A stretch of DNA of 64,000 nucleotides, taken from NCBI GenBank assembly GCA_030063045.1, contig JAQSEB010000016.1, positions 2,046,001 to 2,110,000 of the forward strand, written 5' to 3'. This DNA is from Pratylenchus scribneri (taxonomy: Eukaryota; Nematoda; Chromadorea; Rhabditida; Pratylenchidae). Both the position numbers and the translations under genes were made by a program. This document shows positions 36,701 through 48,700 of this stretch, piece after piece (positions within the stretch are counted from its first letter, which is position 1; every line of letters begins with the position of its first letter). Under the pieces are notes generated by a model. It made no database searches, was not told where the DNA came from, and saw only the letters and a program-made list of their open reading frames with translations.

Positions 36701-39700
36701 AAAGGATGAATTAGAATCAATAACAAAACCAGAAGAAAGTTCAAAAACTGGCAAATTAGCCAAGGATAAATCAGTTGAAGAGAAGCAGGATGAACTGGAA
36801 TTAATGACAAAATCGGATGAAATTGGCAAATCCAGCAGGAAGGAATTGGCTAAGGTTCAAGAATTGGATGAGAAGCAAGATGGCATCAAATGTGGTTCAG
36901 ATGTTGGCCTAATAAAGGAAAAAAGAGATAAACAGGCAGAAAATGATGCATCAAAAGTGAAGCCAAAAATCGAAGAAAAAGTCGAAAAAAAATTAGAGAA
37001 GCCAATTGATGGAAAAAATAGATCAAAGCTGAAGTCTTCAATCGATGTGGATATTAAATCAAAATTAACGCCCAAAATCGATGAAAAAGTTGAAACAAAA
37101 ACAAAAGAGTCGATCGATGCGGTTGGCAGATCGATATTGAAAATACCAATCGATGAAACGAAATCGAAGCCGTCAATCGACAAAAATACCGTATCGAATT
37201 TGGAGTCCCCAATTGATGGAAACGACGAAATTGAATTGGAGCCTAAAATTGATGGAAATGCCGAACCGAAATTGAATCTGCCAATTGAAAAAAAAATAGA
37301 AACCAAATTGGAGGCACCAATCAACAAAAATGCCGAATCGAAATTAGAACAACCAATCGATGAAAAGATTTTATCAAAATTGACGCCTAAAATCAATGAA
37401 AATGTCGAATCGAAATTAAAGGAACCAAACGATGAAACGGAATTTAAGGCCAAAAATGCAGAAGCGGAATTGGCACACAAAATCGATAAAAATGCCGAAA
37501 CAAAATTGACGCCTAAAATTGATGAAAATGCCAAATTGAAGGACAAAAATGCCGAGGCAGAATTGGTACCTACTAAAATCGATAAAAATGCTGAATCGAA
37601 AATGGAACCACCAATTGATGGGAAAATGGATAAAGAATTGAAGGAAACAATCGATGAAAATAAAGAAATGGAATTGTCGCCTAAAATTGATGTTGGTGCT
37701 GAATCCAAAATGGATGCTCCAAACAATGCAGATTCAGAATCTAAATTGAAGGCTCCTAGTGAAGAAATTGCTGAATCGAAATTGATGCCTAAAACTCAGG
37801 AAAATGTCGAATCAAGAGAACTGAAAAATGAGATGGATTCAAAAATTGAAAAAGATGCCCAAGAGGAAGCTGATACGAAATTTAATGGAACTGATCATGT
37901 ACAACAACCTGCAGAATCAGATGAAAAAAGCAAACAAAATGAAGAAGTAACTCAACTCGGTATCAACCTGAATAGAAATTTAAACGAAGAGGTATTCTCA
38001 ACTGTGACGATGATTATGAAAAATAGTACCAAATTAACGATCAATGCGCCGGAAAAATCGGCAAATCTTCAAACAGCAGAATTATCGAAAGAATTAGAGA
38101 AGAAAAACATCGATCAACAAAATATTGAGTTGACAATTCCGGACAAATTATTGGATAAACTTGAAGTACATACACCGGTTGAACAATTGGAAGAGGCGGA
38201 AATTGATGTGGAAATTGATCATTCTACGAATGATGAAATCCGTGTTGTGGCCAAGGCATTGAAATTGAACGAGGAATTGGAGATGACCACAACAGCAGCA
38301 ATGGAAAAGGTACCTTCTATGGCAATGAACACAAAATATATAGGAAATTAGCATTCAAATATACCATATTTTCTCTATTAGAATCCCCTTCTCTAATATA
38401 AGCCCTTTTGAAAGGTTCTCTGAAATTTAAATCCCAGGGATGCTAATAGAGAGTTAATATATATTGATTATAAATATAAATCGTGACAAAATGTATAAAA
38501 TTATTATTGAGATTGTGATTTTGGAATACTATCTAAATTATCATTTCTTTTTTATGAAATAGTATATTGAAATAATTTTTCTCTATTAAAAACTTATAAT
38601 TATTAAATGAATATACTAATGCTTCTTTTAAAGAATTTCATGATTTTTATTTTATTTATTCGAGGAGAAACCTGCAAAAGTTGATGGAGAAATTGCGATT
38701 GAGGGAGCCGAAGAATCTGCTGATGAGAAAATGAATATGATGGAAGAAGACCAAAAGATTGATCAGAAAATGCCCAAAAAATCGGATCAAGCGAATCAAG
38801 ATGCCGAGAAAGAGGCTGAAGACAAAGCAACTGAATCCGTTGCTCAATTCAAAAAAGTGACTCCCCAAGAAAGCATTGAAGTCCTATTGGTGGATAGACA
38901 ATTCCAAATGGAAAGATTGTCGCCAATCTTCATCAATCCAAAAGTGGCAATGCCATTGAAGACATTCGACTTTGTGGAGCCAACCACCTCAGCTTATGAT
39001 CAACAACCGGCAGAGAGTGAATCCGCCCAACAGCAGAAAAGTTCCAAATCGGTCCGCTTCAATTTGGAAGGTGCCGAACAATTTTCATATTCAATAATAA
39101 GCGATGGAGACACAACGGATGAAGGCGAGGAAATTTTCGATTGGGAACAAAATGGTGAACAAATCTTTATTTTATTTTTTATATGAATTTAAAATTTAAG
39201 TTCAAACTCTTCCGCCTCGTTTTGAGACAAAGGAGAAGGAAATTTTGGCCAAAATTGATGAACGCCTTTTGATCCAACTAAAATTGCATTCAGCTGTAGA
39301 GCCGAAAGTAAGCTTAATCAAATCAATTATAATTAAAAATGAAAAGAATTTTTAAAACAAAAAATTTCTAATTTTTTAAAAATTATAAATTCTTTCTCAA
39401 TAAAAAAAAAATAAAAAATTTTTATTTACATATATTTATTTACATTAATTTAAAAATTTTGAATCGAATTATTAAAATAAGAAAATATAAATTTACTAGG
39501 AAAATCACATTTAATTAATAATAAACCATATTTTCATGCTGAAATGAAAAATTGAAGGCCTTACAATTTGGCCGCAATTATTTTAGGGTTAATTTAGGCA
39601 AAATAAGGTTAAAATGGAGCCGGATTTGGTCTAGTTTTTTTGCCTTAAAGTTTCTAACTTTTTAACATTAAAATTTATATGTAATTAATTTTCACCTTTT

Positions 39701-42700
39701 TTGGAAAAAAGCCTCTAATGAAAAAGAAACTAATTTCTGTTCATTCTCATAAAAATTTAAATTTTAAAAAAGATAAATTTGAGCTTAAAACAAATCCATA
39801 AATTAATGGATATTTTATATTTAAATATAAATTTCATTGCCTCAAAAAATTATGCACAAAAAATAACAATAAAATAATTACTCAATTTTCATACTTAATT
39901 TAATTTAATTTAATTTTTACAAAGATGTCCATCTACCATAACAATGCGCATTTGACGGAAGACAAAGAGAAATTTCGATTCTTGGTGGACCGCGACTATG
40001 ATGTTTGGACAATTCTGTTGCTTTTCCCCAAATTTGACAAGACAATGGAAGGCGAATACGTTTTTATCGCCTCCAATATAGAAGGATACGATGAGGCCAT
40101 AATCAAAATTAAAGTAATATATTGCTGTTAAAAAATTTATTATTTTGCCATCAAATTTTATCTATTTTCTCCAAAATAAGAAAAAAAATTTAATTTTAGG
40201 CAATTGAGCCATCATTGCCAGCAGCATTGGCACCAATCAATGAGGATCGTGCCCCTCACATGAAGGAGACACCGCCTCCAATCATCGACATTGATCCGGG
40301 GCAATTGGATCAAAAATTAAATTTCAGAATTGAAGGTGACCCATTGCCACATTCGGAGGTGTATATTGAACGGAATGAGCAAGTTATTCCATGCAGAAAG
40401 GTTTTTTTTATTTGTTTTATGTTTTAATTGGAAAATGCGAACATTTTTGTTGTAAAAATGGCAAACCGGGAAAAATAATTTTGCTAAAAATAAAATATTT
40501 TGAGAACAAATTTACTAGAAAAAAAGAATTGTAAAAATTTACAATTGTTTGTAAATTTTTTAAAATGTATTGATGAGAAAAATTACAATTAGTTATTAGA
40601 CCCTAAAAATCTAAATTCTGAAGATTAATATTAATTTTTGCGAAAAATATAAAATATTTAAATTTGAGCCAAAAAAATTTTTTTTACATTAGTTTGATAA
40701 AAATTTTTAGGAAATCGAATGAATTTTTAAAACGCATTCTAATTTTACCAAATTTTTATAGTTCAAAAATATGGATTTTTCGAAAATAAAAATTTTTATC
40801 TTTTTGCTAAATTATAAAAGGCTATATTTTATGAATGCCATTTTTGTCAAAAATGTCACATTTCCTTTTGCTTGCTTTTTTACCTAACCAAATTTGTTGC
40901 TTAATGTTCAGCTAAAAATTAACCGTGTTTCTGGCCAGCAACAAATTGATGTGGAAATTGCGCTAAAACGGTTGAATTTGAAAAATGGTGACCAAATTGT
41001 GCTTCATGCAATTAATGTGTTCGGTGAAGTGAAAAGCAAACATAAAGTCCGAATTGTGAAGAAACCAAAAAATGGTTCGTATTTCTGTTTTTTTATTCGT
41101 AAATGTCCATTGTCGAAAATTAATTTTAAAATTATTAATTAAATAAATTAATTAATGAATTAAAAATGTAAATTAAACCAAAAACAAAAAAAAAACAAAA
41201 AATCTTATTAAATACAAATTAGCTGGAAAAGTTTTAATAATTGGTTTAGAAGATCGAAAAGTATTGCGTCAAATTGAAGGAGAGGAGATCCCATTGTCCA
41301 AAGTTGCGGAAGAAATGAAAGATGAAGTTGAAAAGTTAGTCGAGACAGAGAAAGCGGAAGAAAAGCAGAAGAAAAAGAAGAAAGTCCCCGGCGCATTGTT
41401 CATCCCAAAAGTATGGAATGGGATGGAAAATAAATATTTAATTGAGAATTTAATTTAAGGAGATCAATTCCCTTTACGGCGATCCATCAGTCAAAGTGTC
41501 ACCGAAAGAGGCGGAAGGCCCATCAAAAGTGGGCGATGAAATTACGGTAGAAGAAATTCTGCCAATCAAAATTATTTTACCCTGAAATTTAGGATAAAAA
41601 GGCGGCAGAACTAGAACCAAAGAAAAAAGTCAAGAAACCAGCAAAATTACCTGTTGAAGAACAGAAAAAGGAACCCGTAAAAATGGAAGAAGATTCGGCA
41701 AAAACGCAAATGGATGAAGTAGTCAAGGACGAAAAGAAGAAAGATGAAGAAGGAAAAGCGGCTAAAGAAGCGGAATCAAAAAAGAAACCAGAAGAAATTG
41801 AAGTGGATAAAAGTAAGAAAGAACAGCCGGAAATGAAGAAGAAAAAGAAACGAACCGTTTCTGACATTCCCGAAGATAAGGCAAAGGCTGCTGAAATGGA
41901 AAAGAAGAAAAAAGAGGAAGGCGAAGAAGGCATTCCGGTGAAACCAACTGAACCGAGTGAAGAAGCATTGCCGGTAACAAAAGAAGGCGAATCGAAGGCC
42001 AACATTCCCAAGCCACAAGTTGAAGAGGCGAAGGGAATTGAAGGCCAAAAAGAAGCACAAAAAGAAATAACAATGCCAGAAAAGGACGAGAAGAAATTTT
42101 TAGAAGAGGAATTGAAGCCGAAATCAATTTCCGATGCACCATTGGAAAAGGCAGGGACATCAGCGGAAATGGATCGGACTAAAGCTGAAAGGGAAGAAAG
42201 AATGAGACCAACAGAAGATGAGAGCGAAAGGGAAAGAGTGAAGAATGAAATATTGGAAAATTGGGAACAAGTTGAGAGGCTGAAAAGACAAAGTCAGCTG
42301 GATAAAGTGGATTTGCATGACAAAACAGTGTCGGAATTGATTGATCGACTTCGAACATTGGAAGGATTTTTGGCTCATCATGAGGAGATCAATTTGCCCC
42401 CATTGCAACGGGTAATGGAAGACGCCGGTCGGCAAGATCAGAAAAGGATGAAATTAAAGGAAGAAATATCAGCGGATTTATTGGGAACGGAAAAGAAATC
42501 ACCGGTGGAAATGGAAAAAATTGGGATCGAAATATTGCCTGAAGGAATCGAAGAGGCAAAGAAACCAATCGAAGAAGAGAAATTGAAAAAGAAGGAAGGA
42601 ATTGTTCCGGAATCAAAAGAAGATACGGATAAAATTTCGACCATAGAAAAACCAAAAGTCGATGAACAAGAAAGCAAACTTGGAACTGAATCTGCTGATG

Positions 42701-45700
42701 AGGAAAAGCCGGATAATTTGGCTTTAGAACCAAAAGAAGCCATGAAACCCGGAGAGGAAAAACGCAAAAAGAAGCGAACTGTATCCGATATAAAGGCAGA
42801 TAAAGAGAAGATTGAAGGAGAAAAGCCAAAAGAAAAGGAAAAAAATCCATCAGTAACTAAATCAGCCGATCAAATGAAGCCAGAAATTACGTCAAAATCT
42901 GCTGATGAGGAAGCAAAGAAAAAGAAGAAGCGCACTATTTCCGATATTAAAGCGGATAAAGAGAAGATTGAAGCAGAAAAACCAGCAGATGAAAAACAAA
43001 TTCCTTCAGTTGCAGAAAAAGTCGAATCTGGTCAAATGAAGCCAGAAGTTGCACCCAAACCAGAAGAAGAAGAAGCAAAAAAGAAGAAGAAGCGCACGGT
43101 TTCGGATATCAAGGCGGATAAAGATAAAATTGGAGCAGAAAAGCCAGTTGAAGATGAGGAAATTCAAATGAAATCGGAAGTTGCACCGAAACTGGGAGAT
43201 GTTAATCAATTGAAAACTGAGATCAAAGATGAAACTGCAGAAAAAATTAAACCTGGAAAGAAAGGCATCCGGCCTGAAGATGAAAAGAAAGCGGAAGAAG
43301 TTGAAGCCAAGGCTAAAATGGATGAGCTGGCCCGAAAACGCAAAGAGAAGGCTTTGGCCAAAGAAGAAGAGGAACGGAAACGAAAGGAGGATGAAGCTGC
43401 ACAACGCCGAAAATCGATTGAAGATAAGCGATTAGCTGAACAAAAGGCCAAAGAAGAAGCGGATGCTGCAATGAAGAAAGCCAAAGATGGACAAGAGAAA
43501 ATTGACTCAACAAAGCCACAAAAAATTGAAGAGAAAATGTCAACTGATGAAATGAAACCTGGAGAATCGGCCCTTGCAAAGGATTCATTTGAAAAAATTG
43601 CAGCAGAAAAAGATGAAGTGAAAGGTAAAAAAGAGCCAACCTCATTGATGAAGAAGAAAATGGCTGAAGAGCAAGAAAAAGCCAAAAAACTTGCCGATGA
43701 AAAGAAACGAAAGGAAGAAGAAGAAGAGAAAAAACGAGCTGATGAAGCGAAGAAAAGGCGAGATGAATCTTTGGCCAAAAAGAAAGCACAGGAAGATGAA
43801 AAGAAAAAAGCTGGAGATAAAGGAGAATTGGAGAAGAAATCCACTGAAGAGAAAGACATTGAGGAGGAAGAGAAAAGAAGAAAAGAACGAGATGATGTTT
43901 TGAAGAAGAGGCGAGAAGTGGACGACAAAGCTAAAGCAGAGGCAGATGAAGCCAAAAAGGTGAAAAAAATCTTACTAAATATTAGTGAGAATTTTCGATA
44001 GGCAATTAAACCAAATTAAAAATACAAAAACGAAAAGACGAGAAAAGGAAAAAATTTGTGAATTTACATATTATCTGTACATATATTTCGAAAAAATTAA
44101 GCCTTTTAGAGGTGATTAGGATTAGGGATAGGTGAGATGATATCCATAATCCGTGAATAAGCTTAATCCTATACCGGATGACCCATAGAGAATACCTTCA
44201 TTTTTTCCTAGACTAAAAAAATATTTGCGAAATTTGGATATTCTTTTATAAGTTAGTAATGAGTAATGACTAATCAATAATCATATTGTTTTCTAATTTT
44301 TCTTGGAAATTGTTTATTATTCGGAAAAGAATATTTTTTAATTAAAATGTTTTCAATTCAAATTCAGACAATGGATGAAATGGCAAGAAGACGTGAAGAA
44401 GCCAAAAAGAAAAAAGAAGAGGATGAAAAACGATCAAAAGAAGAAGCTCTCTTGAAAGCAAAAGAATCGGACGAAGAAAAAGCTCGAAAAGCATTGGAGG
44501 CAAAGAGAGATGCCGATGCGGCATTGAAGAAAGCAATGGAAGAACAAGAGAAGGTGGACACAACAGTGAAAAAATACAAATTAGATGAAGAGAAACCGCC
44601 AACTACAAAGAAACAATCAATCGATAAAGGCGAATCAGGTGGGTAGACATTCCTTAAACATAATTTTGCACTATTTTCTAAAATCTCTATCATCTAAAAT
44701 ATCTAAATTTGCACAAAAATTATTTAAAAACAATAAACTGTTTTTAGAAGCTGTCGTTGATGATGGCAAGAAGAAAAAGAAACGAACTGTTTCGGACATC
44801 AAAGAAGATAAAGCCAAAGCAGAAGCAGGCGAAGAGCCAAGCTCTGCCTTCACAATTAAAAAGCCTGGCGATAAAATTGATGAAGAATCAGCTTCGCCAA
44901 TGGAAGAAAAATTGGTAAAATTAGAACAGCCAAAGACCAAAAAAGCCGGCGAAAAACTTTCACCGGAGGAAGAAAAAGCTGAACAAATGAAAGCAAGCAA
45001 AAAAGGAATCCGGCCAGAAGATGAAAAGAAAGCGGAAGAAGATGAAGCCAAAGCCAAAATGGATGAGTTGGCCCGAAAGCGAAAAGAGAAGGCTTTAGCC
45101 AAAGAAGAAGAGGAACGAAAACGAAAAGAGGATGAAGCCGCGCAACGCAGAAAATCGATTGAAGATAAGCGATTAGCTGAACAAAAAGCTAAAGAAGAAG
45201 CCGAAGCAGCGATGAGGAAGGTCAAGGATGGTCAAGAGAAAGTTGATACCACAGTGAAGAAATTCCAATTAGATGAAGAGAAACCGCCAACAACAAAGAA
45301 ACCATCAATCGATAAAGGCGAATCAGGTGGGTAGACATTCCTTAAACTTAATTTTGCACTATTTTCTAAAATCTCTTCTCATCTAAAATATCTAAATTTG
45401 CACAAAATTTTTTGAAAATCATAAACTTTTTTTAAGAAGCTGTCGTTGATGATGGCAAGAAGAAAAAGAAACGCACTGTTTCGGACATCAAAGAAGATAA
45501 AGCCAAAGCAGAAGCAGGCGAAGAGCCAAGCTCTGCCTTCACAATTAAAAAGCCTGGCGATAAAATTGATGAAGAATCAGCTTCGCCAATGGAAGAAAAA
45601 TTGGTAAAATTAGAACAGCCAAAGACCAAAAAAGCCGGCGAAAAACTTTCACCGGAGGAAGAAAAAGCTGAACAAATGAAAGCAGGCAAAAAAGGAATTC

Positions 45701-48700
45701 GGCCAGAAGATGAAAAGAAAGCGGAAGAAGATGAAGCCAAGGCCAAAATGGATGAATTGGCCCGAAAGCGTAAAGAGAAGGCTTTAGACAAAGAAGAAGA
45801 GGAGCGGAAACGAAAGGAGGATGAAGCCGCGCAACGCCGAAAATCGATTGAAGATAAGCGATTAGCTGAACAAAAGGCCAAAGAAGAAGCCGAAGCTGCG
45901 ATGAAGAAGGCCAAGGATGGACAAGAGAAAGTTGATACCACAGTGAAGAAATTCCAATTAGATGAAGAGAAACCGCCAACCACAAAGAAACCATCAATCG
46001 ATAAAGGCGAATCAGGTGGGTAGACATTCCTTAAACATAATTTTGCACTATTTTCTAAAATCTCTATCATCTAAAATATCTAAATTTGCACAAAATTGTT
46101 TGAAAAACAAACTGTTTTCAGAAGCTGTCGTTGATGATGGCAAGAAGAAAAAGAAACGAACTGTTTCGGACATCAAAGAAGATAAAGCCAAAGCCGAATC
46201 AGGCGAAGAACCAAGCTCTACCTTCACAATTAAAAAGACTGGCGATAAAATCGATGAAGAATCAGCTTTGCCAATGGAAGAAAAATTAGTGAAATTGGAA
46301 CAGCCAAAGACCAAAAAAGCCGGCGAAAAACTTTCACCGGAGGAAGAAAAAGCTGAACAAATGAAAGCAGGCAAAAAAGGAATTCGGCCAGAAGATGAAA
46401 AGAAAGCTGAAGAAGATGAAGCCAAAGCCAAAATGAATGAATTGGCCCGAAAACGCAAAGAGAAGGCTTTAGCCAAAGAAGAAGAGGAACGGAAACGAAA
46501 GGAGGATGAAGCCGCGCAACGCCGAAAATCGATTGAAGATAAGCGATTAGCTGAACAAAAAGCCAAAGAAGAAGCTGATGCTGCGATGAAAAAAGCCAAG
46601 GATGGACAAGAGAAAGTTGATACCACAGTGAAGAAATTCCAATTAGATGAAGAGAAACCGCCAACCACAAAGAAACCATCAATCGATAAAGGCGAATCAG
46701 GTGGGTAGACATTCCTTAAACATAATTTTGCACTATTTTCTAAAATCTCTATCATCTAAAATATCTAAATTTGCACAAAATTGTTTGAAAAACAAACTGT
46801 TTTCAGAAGCTGTCGTTGATGATGGCAAGAAGAAAAAGAAACTAACTGTTTCGGACATTAAAGAAGATAAAGCCAAAGCCGAAGCAGGCGAAGAGCCAAG
46901 CTCTGCTTTCACAATTAAAAAGCCTGGCGATAAAATTGATGAAGAATCAGCTTCGCCAATGGAAGAAAAATTAGTGAAATTGGAACAGCCAAAGACCAAA
47001 AAAGCCGGCGAAAAACTTTCACCGGAGGAAGAAAAAGCTGAACAAATGAAAGCAGGCAAAAAAGGAATTCGGCCAGAAGATGAAAAGAAAGCGGAAGAAG
47101 ATGAAGCCAAGGCCAAAATGGATGAATTGGCCCGAAAGCGTAAAGAGAAGGCTTTAGACAAAGAAGAAGAGGAGCGGAAACGAAAGGAGGATGAAGCCGC
47201 GCAACGCCGAAAATCGATTGAAGATAAGCGATTAGCTGAACAAAAGGCCAAAGAAGAAGCCGAAGCTGCGATGAAGAAGGCCAAGGATGGACAAGAGAAA
47301 GTTGATACCACAGTGAAGAAATTCCAATTAGATGAAGAGAAACCGCCAACCACAAAGAAACCATCAATCGATAAAGGCGAATCAGGTGGGTAGACATTCC
47401 TTAAACATAATTTTGCACTATTTTCTAAAATCTCTATCATCTAAAATATCTAAATTTGCACAAAATTGTTTGAAAAACAAACTGTTTTCAGAAGCTGTCG
47501 TTGATGATGGCAAGAAGAAAAAGAAACGAACTGTTTCGGACATCAAAGAAGATAAAGCCAAAGCCGAATCAGGCGAAGAACCAAGCTCTACCTTCACAAT
47601 TAAAAAGACTGGCGATAAAATCGATGAAGAATCAGCTTTGCCAATGGAAGAAAAATTAGTGAAATTGGAACAGCCAAAGACCAAAAAAGCCGGCGAAAAA
47701 CTTTCACCGGAGGAAGAAAAAGCTGAACAAATGAAAGCAGGCAAAAAAGGAATTCGGCCAGAAGATGAAAAGAAAGCTGAAGAAGATGAAGCCAAAGCCA
47801 AAATGAATGAATTGGCCCGAAAACGCAAAGAGAAGGCTTTAGCCAAAGAAGAAGAGGAACGGAAACGAAAGGAGGATGAAGCCGCGCAACGCCGAAAATC
47901 GATTGAAGATAAGCGATTAGCTGAACAAAAAGCCAAAGAAGAAGCTGATGCTGCGATGAAAAAAGCCAAGGATGGACAAGAGAAAGTTGATACCACAGTG
48001 AAGAAATTCCAATTAGATGAAGAGAAACCGCCAACCACAAAGAAACCATCAATCGATAAAGGCGAATCAGGTGGGTAGACATTCCTTAAACATAATTTTG
48101 CACTATTTTCTAAAATCTCTATCATCTAAAATATCTAAATTTGCACAAAATTGTTTGAAAAACAAACTGTTTTCAGAAGCTGTCGTTGATGATGGCAAGA
48201 AGAAAAAGAAACTAACTGTTTCGGACATTAAAGAAGATAAAGCCAAAGCCGAAGCAGGCGAAGAGCCAAGCTCTGCTTTCACAATTAAAAAGCCTGGCGA
48301 TAAAATTGATGAAGAATCAGCTTCGCCAATGGAAGAAAAATTAGTGAAATTGGAACAGCCAAAGACCAAAAAAGCCGGCGAAAAACTTTCACCGGAGGAA
48401 GAAAAAGCTGAACAAATGAAAGCAGGCAAAAAAGGAATTCGGCCAGAAGATGAAAAGAAAGCGGAAGAAGATGAAGCCAAGGCCAAAATGGATGAATTGG
48501 CCCGAAAGCGTAAAGAGAAGGCTTTAGACAAAGAAGAAGAGGAGCGGAAACGAAAGGAGGATGAAGCCGCGCAACGCCGAAAATCGATTGAAGATAAGCG
48601 ATTAGCTGAACAAAAGGCCAAAGAAGAAGCCGAAGCTGCGATGAAGAAGGCCAAGGATGGACAAGAGAAAGTTGATACCACAGTGAAGAAATTCCAATTA

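Noticed and set aside
26446..38309. Giant exon as a separate gene starting at one of its internal ATGs
   Set aside because: The frame is open upstream to a TTTTAG acceptor whose phase matches the preceding exon, and the 3' end has a phase-matched donor into the following exon.
41593..43959. Caldesmon, troponin T or a ribosome-receptor-like protein as the identity of the charged exons
   Set aside because: Similarity to these would be compositional (K/E/R-rich helices); linkage in frame with Ig-like domains and PEVK-like linkers favours a titin-type protein.
44110..44135. Telomere-like GATTAGGATTAGGGATAGG sequence
   Set aside because: Nematode telomeres are TTAGGC repeats; this is only two imperfect units and is better described as part of a small inverted repeat.
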